Source of the DNA: Erythrobacter insulae
GTDB lineage: Bacteria; Pseudomonadota; Alphaproteobacteria; Sphingomonadales; Sphingomonadaceae
DNA length: 64,000 nucleotides
Reading direction: 5' to 3'
Assembly: GCF_007004095.1 (NCBI RefSeq)
Contig: NZ_VHJK01000001.1
Location: 1,182,501-1,246,500, forward strand
Shown: in pieces, positions 8,241 to 17,379 of the stretch
Layout: the number at the start of each line of letters is the position of its first letter
How positions within the stretch are numbered: the stretch's first letter is position 1
Made by a program: the position numbers and the translations under genes
The notes under the pieces: generated by a model
The model's input: the letters and a program-made list of their open reading frames with translations, nothing else
What the model was told of the DNA's origin: nothing
The model's database searches: none

Positions 8241-8663
8241 ATGCTGCTCCATGTCATTGCTCGCGGTAAAATCGCCCGCTCGCCCGAGGCAGAGCTGGTT
8301 GCGCGATATGAAAAGCGGCTGACATGGCCGGTCAAACTGACCGAGCTGCCGGAAACCGGCGGCAAAATCCCTGATCCACAAACGCCGTACAAAACCGTTC
8401 TCCTTGATGAGCGGGGCAAGGCAATGGGTTCGGAAAAGCTGGCGCAAATGCTGGGCGGGTGGCGCGATGATGGCATGCGCGAAACCCGTTTTGTGCTGGG
8501 CGCGGCAGATGGGCATTCGGCAGGTGAACGCGCCGAAGCTGACCTGTTGCTCGCCTTTGGACCGGCCACCTGGCCGCACCTGTTGGCGCGCGCCATGTTG
8601 ATGGAACAGCTGTACCGCGCAACAAGCATTCTTGCAGGACATCCCTATCATCGGGCAGGGTAG
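8241..8663 (+). CDS. rlmH: 23S rRNA (pseudouridine1915-N3)-methyltransferase
   Basis: RlmH is a SPOUT-class methyltransferase that modifies pseudouridine 1915 in helix 69 of 23S rRNA on assembled ribosomes. The 140 residues are close to the usual 155. Characteristic parts are the N-terminal MLLHVIARGKI, LLDERGKAMGSEKLA, the SAM-binding knot FVLGAADGHSAGE, and LMEQLYRATSILAGHPYH at the end. The product starts 185 bases after rsfS; the gap holds no recognised element. The next gene begins four bases after its stop. Confidence 0.95.
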   Translation: MLLHVIARGKIARSPEAELVARYEKRLTWPVKLTELPETGGKIPDPQTPYKTVLLDERGKAMGSEKLAQMLGGWRDDGMRETRFVLGAADGHSAGERAEADLLLAFGPATWPHLLARAMLMEQLYRATSILAGHPYHRAG

Positions 8664-8667
8664 GCTG

Positions 8668-9936
8668 ATGGCGAAGCGTCTTGCCCTTTTTGCCGCACTC
8701 AGCGGCGCTGCTGTTCTGGCGCTGGGCGCGTTTGCGCCGGTCAGCACCGCGCAGCGCGATATCGGCCTGCTTGAACCTGAAGAAGCGCAGGCACAGCTTG
8801 AACGCTCCACCCGTGAAAGCCAGCGCGCCGAAGCCCGTGCGCAGCGCCTGTCACGAGAGGCGGAACAAGCCAAAGAGGCCGCCGACAAAACGGCCAAGGA
8901 AGCGGCCGCATTGGCCGCGCAGGTGCAACGCTCGGAAGCCGACATTGCAGCGGCGCGGGCGCGGTATTCGCTGGCGCAGACCGATCGCGCCGCGCTTTCG
9001 CAAAGGCTTTCGCAGCGGCAGAAACCTCTCGTCCGGCTAACGGGCGCATTGCAAACGACCGCCCGCCGCCCGCTTTCTCTTTCGGCCCTGCAGCCGGGAT
9101 CGCTCAAGGATCTGGTCTATGTGCGCGCTGTGCTGGAAAGCGCGGTGCCGTATATCCGCGATAAAACCTCTGCATTGCGCGGTGAATTGGAGGAAGGACG
9201 GCGGCTTGAGCGTCTGGCAGCCCGCTCGCTCGATAATTTGCGCACTAACGAACAGGAGCTGCAAACCAAACGCGATGCGCTCGCCCGGCTGGAATCGCGC
9301 CAACGACTGGCCTCTCGCGATGCGCGCAGCAATGCCGTTCGCGAGAGTGAACGGGCGCTGGCTCTGGCCGAGGAAGCCCGCGATATTGATGGCCTGATGG
9401 GTGATATTAATGCAGCCTCTTCGTTACGGCGCGAGCTTGCCGCTCTGTCAGGACCGGTTCTGCGTCCGGCGGGGATTGGTGCGGGCGGCGCAGGCGCTGG
9501 TTCGGTCGCAGCCGATCCAGCGGACAGGCCCGATTCTGTCCCATCGGCCACACCGACCACCGCCGCCGCGCCGCCGGGCGATCTGCAATTGCCCGTGCAA
9601 GGCCGCACAATCGCAGGTTTTGGCGAATTGCGCGGCAGCGGGCTGCGCAGCACCGGCCTCGCGCTTGCCCCTGCATCTGGCGCGCAGGTTGTGTCACCGG
9701 CAAGCGGTCGGATCGCGTTTGCCGGGCCGTATCGCGGGTATGGCCGGATCGTCATCATCGAACATGCCGGTGGATGGACCAGCCTTGTCACCGGCATGGC
9801 CCGGATCAGCGTGCGCGTGGGTGACGAAGTGATCGGCGGAAGTCCGCTGGGCGTGGCCGGCGGCGAAGAGCCCTCGATCACGCTGGAGCTGCGGCGCGAC
9901 GGCGAAGCGGTCAATCCGCTTCAATTTCTGGGATAG
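8668..9936 (+). CDS. EnvC-like murein hydrolase activator, catalytically degenerate M23 domain
   Basis: The 422-residue exported protein has an N-terminal signal sequence (about residues 1-30), a long coiled coil (about 36-260), a Gly/Ala/Pro-rich linker and a C-terminal LytM-type domain (about 305-420). The M23 zinc ligands are missing: the region of the usual HxxxD motif reads STGLALAPASG, and the usual HxH is ITLELRRDG. This matches EnvC, which activates cell-wall amidases at the septum instead of cutting peptidoglycan itself. The start is the ATG at 8668, four bases after rlmH; an extension to 8632 would overlap rlmH. The next gene is the periplasmic S41 protease, a conserved order. Confidence 0.88.
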   Translation: MAKRLALFAALSGAAVLALGAFAPVSTAQRDIGLLEPEEAQAQLERSTRESQRAEARAQRLSREAEQAKEAADKTAKEAAALAAQVQRSEADIAAARARYSLAQTDRAALSQRLSQRQKPLVRLTGALQTTARRPLSLSALQPGSLKDLVYVRAVLESAVPYIRDKTSALRGELEEGRRLERLAARSLDNLRTNEQELQTKRDALARLESRQRLASRDARSNAVRESERALALAEEARDIDGLMGDINAASSLRRELAALSGPVLRPAGIGAGGAGAGSVAADPADRPDSVPSATPTTAAAPPGDLQLPVQGRTIAGFGELRGSGLRSTGLALAPASGAQVVSPASGRIAFAGPYRGYGRIVIIEHAGGWTSLVTGMARISVRVGDEVIGGSPLGVAGGEEPSITLELRRDGEAVNPLQFLG

Positions 9937-10078
9937 CGCTTCAAAAACCTTAGCCCGTGCCGGGGCAGATGCCCCGCTGCGGGACGGGTATCAAGCGGCC
10001 TACGCGTAATCGCATTGTTATCTGGCGTTCAGACACAGCATCCTATACAAAAGCGTTCGAAAAGGAGCCTGAATTCCG

Positions 10079-11416
10079 ATGAAATTTGCTGGATTGCTGC
10101 GCAACACCGCTTTGGTCGCCATAGGCGCTGTCTTGGCCACCACCACCACTGTCGTCGCCCAGGGTGACGCGCGCGGTGATCCCGAATTTTCAAAAGTGTT
10201 CGCGGTCTATCAACGCATCAAAACAAGCTATGTCGAACCGGTCGATGACGAAGTGCTGACGCGCGGAATGATCGATGGGATGCTGACTGCGCTTGATCCG
10301 CATTCGGGCTATCTTGATGGCAGCGATCTGCAACGTCTCACAACGATGATTGATGGCAATTATTCCGGCCTTGGCCTGTCTGTTGTGATGGAAGATGGCG
10401 CGGTTAAAGTGATTGCGCCGTTCAAGGGTAGCCCCGCCGATAAACAGGGCATCAAAGCGGGCGATTTCATCACGCATCTTGATGGCCAGCTGATTTATGG
10501 CGGTGATCTGGATGATGCCGTGGCGCAGATGCGCGGCGAAGAAGGCACCTCGATCCAGTTGACGATTTTCCGCCCCGGCCGCGAAGAACCATTCGAAGTC
10601 GATGTGACGCGCGGCGTGGTTGAGCTGGAGCCGGTGAAATACAGCCTTTCCGCCGGGAATATCGGCGTGATTACCGTCAATGAATTTTCCGCCGATGTCG
10701 GCGAAGACGTGTTCCGCGCCTGGAATGCGATCAAGGAAGAGGCAACGGGCCGCGTCGGCGGGCTGGTGCTTGACCTTCGTTCCAATCCGGGCGGCAGTCT
10801 GGATGAAGCGGTCGCTTTGTCCGATCTCTTCCTCGATAAAGGGCGCATCGTATCCCAGCGTGGCCGCGCGCGTGGCGAAACGCTGCTGTATGATGCCGAA
10901 ACGGTGTTCCGCGGCGATATGGCCGAGGATGTTCCGCTCATCGTGTTGATTGACGCAGGCTCAGCCTCGGCATCGGAAATTGTAGCAGGCGCTTTGCAGG
11001 ATCACCGCCGTGCGCTGGTGATGGGAGAGCGCAGCTTTGGCAAAGGCTCTGTCCAGTCGCTGTTGCCGCTCGGGCGCGATGCCGCGCTCAAACTGACAAC
11101 GGCGCGGTATTTCACGCCCAAGGGCAAATCGGTTCAGGAAGGCGGGATCAAACCCGATATCGCTGTCCCGCAGATCAGCGATCCGGACTTCCTGCTGCGA
11201 CAGAAATATCGCACCCGCGAAAGCGATCTTCGGGGCCATCTGATTAACGAGCTCGGCGTCAAAGACGAGGAAATGGAAATCGACAAAGTCGATGATCCGC
11301 GTTTCCGTCTCACCGCAGAGCAGCTCGAAGAGGCCGGTATTGAGGATTTCCAACTGCATTACGCGCTCGAAACGCTGCGCCGCACGACCAAGAGTTCTGT
11401 CGCGCTGCGCAAATAA
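10079..11416 (+). CDS. ctpA: S41 family C-terminal processing peptidase
   Basis: A periplasmic serine protease of the CtpA/Prc type. A signal peptide covers about residues 1-27, a PDZ domain about 85-165 (SGLGLSVVMEDG, then GIKAGDFITHLDG), and the S41 catalytic domain about 180-345. The Ser/Lys dyad region is complete: GSASASEIVAGAL with serines at 295, 297 and 299, and K321 in FGKGSVQSLLPLG. The start is the ATG at 10079 with AAGGAG ten bases upstream. The C-terminal 80 residues are acidic and helical, as in alphaproteobacterial CtpA. Next to an EnvC-like activator, the likely job is turnover of cell-wall hydrolases or their adaptors. Confidence 0.94.
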   Translation: MKFAGLLRNTALVAIGAVLATTTTVVAQGDARGDPEFSKVFAVYQRIKTSYVEPVDDEVLTRGMIDGMLTALDPHSGYLDGSDLQRLTTMIDGNYSGLGLSVVMEDGAVKVIAPFKGSPADKQGIKAGDFITHLDGQLIYGGDLDDAVAQMRGEEGTSIQLTIFRPGREEPFEVDVTRGVVELEPVKYSLSAGNIGVITVNEFSADVGEDVFRAWNAIKEEATGRVGGLVLDLRSNPGGSLDEAVALSDLFLDKGRIVSQRGRARGETLLYDAETVFRGDMAEDVPLIVLIDAGSASASEIVAGALQDHRRALVMGERSFGKGSVQSLLPLGRDAALKLTTARYFTPKGKSVQEGGIKPDIAVPQISDPDFLLRQKYRTRESDLRGHLINELGVKDEEMEIDKVDDPRFRLTAEQLEEAGIEDFQLHYALETLRRTTKSSVALRK

Positions 11417-11456
11417 GCGTTCTGGACCTGTGTGTCTGATTGGATAAGTGGGCATT

Positions 11457-11924
11457 ATGAGTTTGATGCAGGCAAAACTGCTGGCCATCGCGATCCCCGC
11501 AGGATTGCTTGGCGGAGCATATATCTCGCAATACGGGTTCGGGTTGTTTCCGTGTGAAATGTGCTGGTGGCAACGCTATCCGCATTTTGCCGCGCTTGGT
11601 GCGGGACTGTTCTCGCTGTTTCTGAAACCGGCGCAGGTATGGACCGCGCTGGCGGGGCTGGCGATTATCAGTTCCGGCCTGATCGGCGGGTTTCACGCCG
11701 GCGTCGAATATGGCTGGTGGGACGGGATCACCGGATGCGCGACCTTGGGCAGCGCGGTCGATGTGATGAACCCGGCTGCCGCGCCAATCGTGCGCTGCGA
11801 CGTTGCGCCATGGAGCCTGTTTGGCATTTCACTCGCAGGATGGAATTTCCTCTTTTCTTGCGCTGGCGGGATCACCATCTTGGGTTTGAGCGTTAAACGC
11901 GTGAGCAAAGAGAGAGCATTATGA
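11457..11924 (+). CDS. dsbB: Disulfide bond formation protein B
   Basis: A four-helix inner-membrane protein that reoxidises DsbA and passes electrons to quinone. The first redox pair is C33-x-x-C36 in FPCEMCWWQRYPH, the family signature; a second periplasmic cysteine pair occurs in GITGCATLGS and IVRCDVAPWS. The ATG at 11457 is preferred over a GTG nine bases earlier. The stop overlaps the next start as ATGA. No dsbA gene is in the window. Translational coupling to the ubiquinone gene coq7 is notable because DsbB needs quinone. Confidence 0.88.
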   Translation: MSLMQAKLLAIAIPAGLLGGAYISQYGFGLFPCEMCWWQRYPHFAALGAGLFSLFLKPAQVWTALAGLAIISSGLIGGFHAGVEYGWWDGITGCATLGSAVDVMNPAAAPIVRCDVAPWSLFGISLAGWNFLFSCAGGITILGLSVKRVSKERAL

Positions 11925-12442
11925 ACCGAGACGAACTTCACCGGATGATCCGGGTCGATCAGGCAGGCGAATTCGGAGCGACGCGGATTTACGAAGGCCA
12001 GCTGGCTGTCATGGGTGATCGCGGACCGCATTCGGCGGAAATCCGCCACATGGCCGAACAGGAAGAAGGCCACCGTGCAAAATTCGATGCCTTGTTGGCC
12101 GAACGCGGCGTGCGCCCAACCGTGCTGCATCCATTCTGGTCAGCGGCCGGATATGCGCTGGGCGCGGGCACCGCGTTGCTTGGGCCGGAAGCGGCCATGG
12201 CATGCACTGCCGCAGTCGAAGAAGAGATCGACAAACATTATTCCGAGCAATTGGACCGCCTCGCAGAGACCGGCACCGAGCCTGAACTGGCCGAAATGAT
12301 CGAGGAATTCCGCGAAGACGAACGCGCGCACCGCGATGCTGCTTTGGCCAATGGCGCGGAAAAGGCACCGGCCTATCCGTTGCTATCCGGCGCGATCCGG
12401 CTTGGCTGTAAAATCGCAATCAAGGTGAGTGAGCGCGTCTAG
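11921..12442 (+). CDS. coq7: Demethoxyubiquinone hydroxylase, COQ7-type
   Basis: A di-iron carboxylate hydroxylase for the penultimate step of ubiquinone synthesis, peripheral on the inner membrane. The 173 residues hold the di-iron pattern: DQAGEFGATRIYEGQ, EQEEGHRAKF (ExxH) and, in the second half, EEEIDKHY and EDERAHRD. The start ATG overlaps the dsbB stop. The gene converges on the nucleotide-sugar dehydrogenase with a 21-base gap. Confidence 0.93.
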   Translation: MNRDELHRMIRVDQAGEFGATRIYEGQLAVMGDRGPHSAEIRHMAEQEEGHRAKFDALLAERGVRPTVLHPFWSAAGYALGAGTALLGPEAAMACTAAVEEEIDKHYSEQLDRLAETGTEPELAEMIEEFREDERAHRDAALANGAEKAPAYPLLSGAIRLGCKIAIKVSERV

Positions 12443-12463
12443 GTTTCCCGTTTGCCGGAATGC

Positions 12464-13807
12464 CTAGAGGCTCCAATACACCAGTTGCGCGGGCACAACG
12501 GCCCGGTCGATTGCCGATTTCACATCGACGATAACGCCGCCCGGTTTGACCCGCGCCAGCAAAGCGGCAGGATCGGCGATATATTCCGCATGATTGACCG
12601 CAAGGATCAACGCATCAAGCTCGCGCACATCCGCGCACGGGGTTAACGCGATGCCATATTCGCGGCGCGTTTCTTCCAAAGAGGCGAGCGGATCGGCCAC
12701 CATCGGTTCAATCCCGTAATCGCGCAGTTCCGCAATGATATCAGGCACTTTGGAATTGCGAATATCGGGCACGTCTTCCTTGAACGTAAGGCCCAGCACC
12801 CCAACGCGGGCATTGCAAAGCGACACGTTTTGCTTGGTCAGCAGCTTAACCGTTTTCTGAGCGACCGCCTCTCCCATCGAATCGTTGATCCGGCGTCCGG
12901 CCAGAATCACTTCGGGACGGTAATCAAGACGCTCCGCAGCGGCGGTGAGATAATACGGGTCAACGCCAATACAGTGTCCACCCACAAGCCCCGGCGTAAA
13001 GGGCAGGAAATTCCATTTTGTACCCGCTGCCGCCAAGACGTCACTAGTCCGGATATCCATACGATCAAAGATCAGGGCGATCTCGTTCATCAGTGCGATA
13101 TTGAGATCGCGCTGCGTGTTTTCGATGACCTTGGCGGCCTCGGCCACTTTGATGCTGGGCGCTTCGTGCAGGCCAACATCGACAATCGCGCCGTAAAATG
13201 CCCGCATGCGGGCGAGCGCATCGTCATTCTCGGCCGCGATGATTTTGGTAATCGTCTCAAGCCGGTGGACCGTATCGCCCGGATTGATCCGTTCCGGGCT
13301 GTAACCGAGCGCGAAATCTTCGCCTTGGGTCAAACCGGAATGCTGCGCGAGCAGAGGCCCGCAGTAATCTTCGGTTGCGCCGGGAAAGACAGTCGATTCA
13401 AACACCACCAGACCGCCTTTTTGAAGCCGCGGCCCGATTGTTTCGCAGGCTTTGCGAAGCGGGGTCAGATCTGGCCGCCGGTCCTCTGTAATCGGGGTTG
13501 GCACTGTCACGATAAAGGCGGTTGCTCCGCGCAAGGCGTCCGGATCATCGGTGACGTCAAGGCCGCTCGCCGCCAACCGCGCATCATCAATCTCACGGGT
13601 GAAATCAGAACCCGCGCGCAGCGTATCAATGCGGTGCTTGGAGATATCAAAGCCCACAACATCGGTGCCGCTCGGGCTTAGCCGTTCAGCCAGCGCGACC
13701 GCCACCGGCAGGCCGACATAGCCAAGCCCGATGACGACGATGCGCTCGCGTTGCTGCAATTCAGGCGCGTCATGCGCGCTTACGGAGGGTTGGAAAGGTG
13801 CGTTCAT
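12464..13807 (-). CDS. UDP-N-acetylhexosamine / UDP-sugar 6-dehydrogenase (TviB/WbpO-like)
   Basis: A 447-residue NAD-dependent four-electron dehydrogenase making a UDP-HexNAc uronic acid. The N-terminal Rossmann motif is VIGLGYVGLPVAVALAE near residue 25; VTVPTPITEDRRPDL and GYSPERINPGD fit the UDP-HexNAcA (TviB/WbpO) branch better than UDP-glucose dehydrogenases. The catalytic cysteine is in GLVGGHCIGVDPYYL near residue 277; the C-terminal domain has GLTFKEDVPDIRNS. Compare the second dehydrogenase at 36.1 kb, which is of the Ugd type. It is the leftmost gene of the polysaccharide region. Confidence 0.88.
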   Translation of the reverse strand: MNAPFQPSVSAHDAPELQQRERIVVIGLGYVGLPVAVALAERLSPSGTDVVGFDISKHRIDTLRAGSDFTREIDDARLAASGLDVTDDPDALRGATAFIVTVPTPITEDRRPDLTPLRKACETIGPRLQKGGLVVFESTVFPGATEDYCGPLLAQHSGLTQGEDFALGYSPERINPGDTVHRLETITKIIAAENDDALARMRAFYGAIVDVGLHEAPSIKVAEAAKVIENTQRDLNIALMNEIALIFDRMDIRTSDVLAAAGTKWNFLPFTPGLVGGHCIGVDPYYLTAAAERLDYRPEVILAGRRINDSMGEAVAQKTVKLLTKQNVSLCNARVGVLGLTFKEDVPDIRNSKVPDIIAELRDYGIEPMVADPLASLEETRREYGIALTPCADVRELDALILAVNHAEYIADPAALLARVKPGGVIVDVKSAIDRAVVPAQLVYWSL

Positions 13808-13929
13808 GCCCTCTGCATTGCACCAATATGGTCAACATATTGCTAACCAAGATGCACTTTCGCGCATCAAAGAGCCGCAACCCGCAAGAATTTACAAGAT
13901 TCGGCGAGGGGCCGCATCACACACCGCGC

Positions 13930-13958
13930 AATTCACCCCCAATTCACCCCCAATTCAC
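13930..13958. repeat. 11-bp tandem repeat, 2.6 units
   Basis: AATTCACCCCC is repeated twice and followed by AATTCAC, in the divergent gap between the dehydrogenase (minus) and the exported protein gene (plus). It could be two to three binding sites spaced one helical turn apart, or simple slippage. Confidence 0.7.
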
Positions 13959-14035
13959 TAGCGCATGACTATCGGTTAAGGCATATCAGAGCATGCTCGA
14001 ACGGGCGGTGCTGCCCCAATGTGAGGAATAAAGTG

Positions 14036-14623
14036 ATGACCAGACTGTTCAGATCTGCCGCCACGGCTGTTGGCCTTGTTAGCGCCGCAGCCTTTGCCTT
14101 CGCCCCTGCCGCTGCGCAGGATAAGGCGGGCGACAAAGTGAACATGGTCATCGCCTATGACGAAAGCGAATGCCCTCAGGCAGGGGAAAACGAAATCGTT
14201 GTGTGTGAAATTCTGGTCGAGGCAGAGCGGTATCGTATTCCCTCCAACCTTCGCCAGAGCGATTCGCCGCAGAATATCGGCCGCACGGGCGAGGTTGAAA
14301 CCATCCGCTACATCACCGAATCCGGCGCGCTAAGCTGTAATCCGGCGGGATCTGGCGGCTTTACCGGCTGCACTCAGAAATTCATCGACGCCGCCTATGC
14401 GGAGAAAGCCGAAGCCGAATCAGTGCGTTTCGGCCAGCTGATCGAGGAAGCGCGGCAGGAACGCCTTTCGACAATTGATGAAGATACCGCCGATGAGCAA
14501 GAGCGTGTCGAGGCGATCGAGCGCGAATATCTGGAGCGGCTTGAGCGCGAGCGTAACCAGCCATTGCCGGGCGAAGTGGCCCCCGCCGAAACCGAGACAC
14601 CGCCTGCCAACCCGGAAGATTAA
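14036..14623 (+). CDS. Exported protein of unknown function
   Basis: A 195-residue protein with a clear signal peptide (about residues 1-28, ending APAAAQ). The mature part has four cysteines (ECPQAGENEIVVCEI and SCNPAGSGGFTGC), probably two periplasmic disulfides, then an acidic/basic helical tail and a Pro/Glu end. It resembles small exported proteins common in sphingomonads that I cannot name. The ATG at 14036 has GAGG nine bases upstream; a GTG at 14021 is less likely. Its position between polysaccharide genes on the other strand does not prove a role in that pathway. Confidence 0.75.
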   Translation: MTRLFRSAATAVGLVSAAAFAFAPAAAQDKAGDKVNMVIAYDESECPQAGENEIVVCEILVEAERYRIPSNLRQSDSPQNIGRTGEVETIRYITESGALSCNPAGSGGFTGCTQKFIDAAYAEKAEAESVRFGQLIEEARQERLSTIDEDTADEQERVEAIEREYLERLERERNQPLPGEVAPAETETPPANPED

Positions 14624-14645
14624 GCCGGCCTAGGGTCCGCTTGGA

Positions 14646-15659
14646 TCACACCGCGTAATAATCGCGGTACCACGTGACAAACTGCCGGATACCGTCTTCG
14701 AAACCGGTCTGCGGCCTGTATCCGGTCAGCTCTTTCAGCAAAGTGGCATCGGCCCATGTTGCGGGCACATCGCCTTTTTGCATCGGCATGAAATTCTTCA
14801 CCGCCTCGCGTCCGCATTCTTTCTCGATCGCGCCGATGTAGTCCATCAACCGGACTTTCTCGCTGTTGCCGATATTTACGACCCGCCACGGTGCCACCGG
14901 TGACAGGCTATCATATTCGGCGATGTCATCCGCCGTATCCGGCCGCTTTGGCGCGGCGTCAATCAACAAACGGATGCCGCGCACCAGATCGGTGACATAG
15001 GTGAAATCGCGGTACATCTCGCCATTGTTGTAAATGTCGATCGGGGTGCCTTCGAGGATCCCCTTGGTAAATTTGAACAACGCCATGTCCGGGCGGCCCC
15101 ATGGGCCATAGACCGTGAAAAAGCGAAACATCGTGGTCGGCAGGTCCCACAGATGGGCATAGGAATGCGACATCGCTTCATTGGCTTTTTTGGTCGCGGC
15201 ATACAGCGTCAGAGGCGTGTCGCACTTTTCCCGCTCGTCAAACGGCATTTCCTCGTTCGCGCCGTAAACCGAACTGGTCGAGGCCATCAGCAGGTGGTCC
15301 ACGCCCAGCTCGCGGGCACATTCCATCACATTGAATGTCCCGGTAACATTGGCATCCATGTAGGCGCGCGGATTTTCGAGGCTGTATCGCACCCCGGCCT
15401 GAGCCGCGAGGTGGACGATCACGTCCGGCTTTTCCGCCAGCGCGAAATCGCGCAAGGTATCGAAATCTTCCAGCATCCCGATTTTGGCTTTGAAATGCTG
15501 ATTCTGCATCAGCATCTGATGCCGCCGCTCTTTCAGGCGGACATCATAATAATCGGTCAGCCCATCGAAACCGACCACCCGGAACCCTTCGGACAAAAGC
15601 AATTTGGCAAGGTGAAAGCCGATAAAACCGGCAGTTCCGGTAATGAGTACTGTGCGCAA
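14646..15659 (-). CDS. UDP-glucuronate 4-epimerase-like NAD-dependent epimerase
   Basis: A 337-residue extended short-chain dehydrogenase converting UDP-GlcA to UDP-GalA (LpsL/GAE/CapI type) in the cytosol. The NAD-binding motif is GTAGFIGFHLAK at residues 8-19; the active-site serine is in MASTSSVYGAN and the Tyr/Lys pair in TLYAATKKANE. FFTVYGPWGRPDMA and YNNGEMYRDFTYVTD are strong markers of this subfamily. It lies 32 bases after the priming transferase gene in one operon. Together with Ugd it gives galacturonic acid precursors. Confidence 0.9.
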   Translation of the reverse strand: MRTVLITGTAGFIGFHLAKLLLSEGFRVVGFDGLTDYYDVRLKERRHQMLMQNQHFKAKIGMLEDFDTLRDFALAEKPDVIVHLAAQAGVRYSLENPRAYMDANVTGTFNVMECARELGVDHLLMASTSSVYGANEEMPFDEREKCDTPLTLYAATKKANEAMSHSYAHLWDLPTTMFRFFTVYGPWGRPDMALFKFTKGILEGTPIDIYNNGEMYRDFTYVTDLVRGIRLLIDAAPKRPDTADDIAEYDSLSPVAPWRVVNIGNSEKVRLMDYIGAIEKECGREAVKNFMPMQKGDVPATWADATLLKELTGYRPQTGFEDGIRQFVTWYRDYYAV

Positions 15660-15691
15660 AGGGGGTCTCGCTTCTGACTAATCGACGCGCG

Positions 15692-16993
15692 TTATTTTGC
15701 GCCATTGCCGGTGAAGATGACGCGAAATGTCTTCAAAACGATTAGGAAATCGAGCCACAGCGAAATATTTTTGACGTAGTAAAAGTCAAACCGCAGTTTC
15801 GAATTTACGTCGGACACTTCGGTCACATGGCCTTGTGTCACCTGCGCCCATCCGGTGATGCCTGGGCGTACGATGTGGCGATAGGAATAGAACGGCAATT
15901 CCGATTCGTACCATTGCGACAGGGCTTTCGCCTCTGGCCGCGGCCCAATCCAGCTCATTTCGCCGCGCAGAATATTGAATACCTGCGGCAGTTCATCGAT
16001 CCGCGTCTTGCGCAAGAACCGGCCCAGCCGCGTGATCCTGTCATCATCCGATTTGGTCATCGCATCATCGCGCTGCTCGCCTGCATCGGTGATCGGTCCG
16101 CGCGGCTTCATCGTGCGAAATTTGAGCATGCGGAAAGTTTCCCCGCGAAAGCCGACGCGCTCCTGAATGAAAAACGGATTGCCTTTGGAATCGAGCCGGA
16201 TGAGCAAGGCAATGATCACAAAAGCGCACAGCAGGAATGGCAGCAGCATCAAAGACCCGGCAATGTCGATCAGCCGTTTGGAGCTCATGTAAGGGACGTT
16301 CGGTATCAATGATCCGAGGTCGTTTTCGGCCAAGTGGGTGATTTTGACCTGCCCGCTCTGCATCTCTGCCACTTGGCGGTAATGGTACACCGGCACCCCG
16401 GCGAGCGCAGCCTTGGCAAACAACCGTTCCCATTCGTCCGGGTGATCGTAATGCAGGTCCGCCACCAATGAGGCATTCAATCGCTTTGCCTGAACCAGAC
16501 TTTCCAGCTCGACCAGCTCAGGCGCTGGAATAAATTGCCCCTCCAGCCTGATCTCTGACGAACGGCCACCACTGACGATGAAGTGCGGTCGGCGCAACCG
16601 GCGATTGTAGAGCGACAGCATATAGCTGACGATAATGGCGCCCATGGCCCCTGCTACAAACAACGAAATCGAATAGCTGGAGCGCAAAATGGCGATTGCG
16701 ACCAGAACGCCGCCGAATGACAGGATGTTGATCGGAAAAACATACGACAATTGCCGCGCTTTGGCATATTCTCGAATGCGGGACAGAGCGTGCCACGAAA
16801 CGACAATCGCAATCGTGAGAGCAATGAGCGTGTTAATGAACAATGGCACGCTGGCCGGCTGGCCGCGTACAAACAGCCAGATAACCGCAGGATTGCCGAG
16901 TCCAGCGGCCAAATACAGCAGCAGCTGGATATCACGGCGAGCAAGCCAATCACTACTCGATCGAGTTTCAACTGGAACGCGCTGAAGCAGCAT
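15692..16993 (-). CDS. Priming sugar-phosphate transferase for exopolysaccharide
   Basis: A polyisoprenyl-phosphate hexose-1-phosphate transferase (WbaP/ExoY family) placing the first sugar on undecaprenyl phosphate at the inner membrane. About four hydrophobic segments lie in residues 25-130, followed by a soluble region and a further membrane hairpin near 245-265. The catalytic domain (about 240-433) has ERVGFRGETFRMLKFRTMKP, DELPQVFNILRGEMSWIGPR and RPGITGWAQVTQG. Length 433 is typical. It is transcribed with the UDP-GlcA epimerase, away from the glycosyltransferase genes. Confidence 0.92.
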   Translation of the reverse strand: MLLQRVPVETRSSSDWLARRDIQLLLYLAAGLGNPAVIWLFVRGQPASVPLFINTLIALTIAIVVSWHALSRIREYAKARQLSYVFPINILSFGGVLVAIAILRSSYSISLFVAGAMGAIIVSYMLSLYNRRLRRPHFIVSGGRSSEIRLEGQFIPAPELVELESLVQAKRLNASLVADLHYDHPDEWERLFAKAALAGVPVYHYRQVAEMQSGQVKITHLAENDLGSLIPNVPYMSSKRLIDIAGSLMLLPFLLCAFVIIALLIRLDSKGNPFFIQERVGFRGETFRMLKFRTMKPRGPITDAGEQRDDAMTKSDDDRITRLGRFLRKTRIDELPQVFNILRGEMSWIGPRPEAKALSQWYESELPFYSYRHIVRPGITGWAQVTQGHVTEVSDVNSKLRFDFYYVKNISLWLDFLIVLKTFRVIFTGNGAK

Positions 16994-17379
16994 GCCGGTC
17001 CTCCTGAATTACCTTCTATCGCTTGGTGGACCCATCCCGCAAGAACGTCCGTCTCGTGCGGCGTTCTGTGCTGACCATCAATTTTTTGAGTCTCAGCGGG
17101 TCACCGGTTAACCCTCACACCGCAAGAATGCCAGCCATTTGTCGCTGTCAGGGCACAATCGTTCATTGCCAATTGCGGGAGGGGTCCGATTTGTAGCTTT
17201 GCATGATGCCGATTTTGTTGACGGTGCGGTTTATTGCATCAGGCCGAAATCTCATGCAGAGACCCACGTTGGGGAGGACAGCGAAGCAGGCGGGAGCCGG
17301 AGCGAGCGATACTGGGGGAGATCGAAAATTTCGGTGTTAATGGCAGCCAGTCTTGGAGTGGCCGGAAGGATACTCGTCA
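16994..17379. other. Divergent intergenic region at the EPS locus
   Basis: This 386-base gap separates the priming transferase (minus) from the first glycosyltransferase (plus) and must hold promoters for both. I see no gene. One imperfect inverted repeat stands out: AGAACG then CCG at 17042-17051 pairs with CGG then CGTTCT at 17059-17067 with one bulged T and a seven-base loop. It could be an RNA hairpin or an operator. No confident -35/-10 pair was found. Confidence 0.4.

Noticed and set aside
8100..9107. 335-codon minus-strand frame across rlmH and the EnvC-like gene
   Set aside because: It opposes two recognised genes and has a biased Cys/Arg/Ser composition without motifs.
12830..13681. 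283-codon plus-strand frame opposite the UDP-sugar dehydrogenase
   Set aside because: Antisense shadow; all motifs on the other strand belong to a known enzyme.
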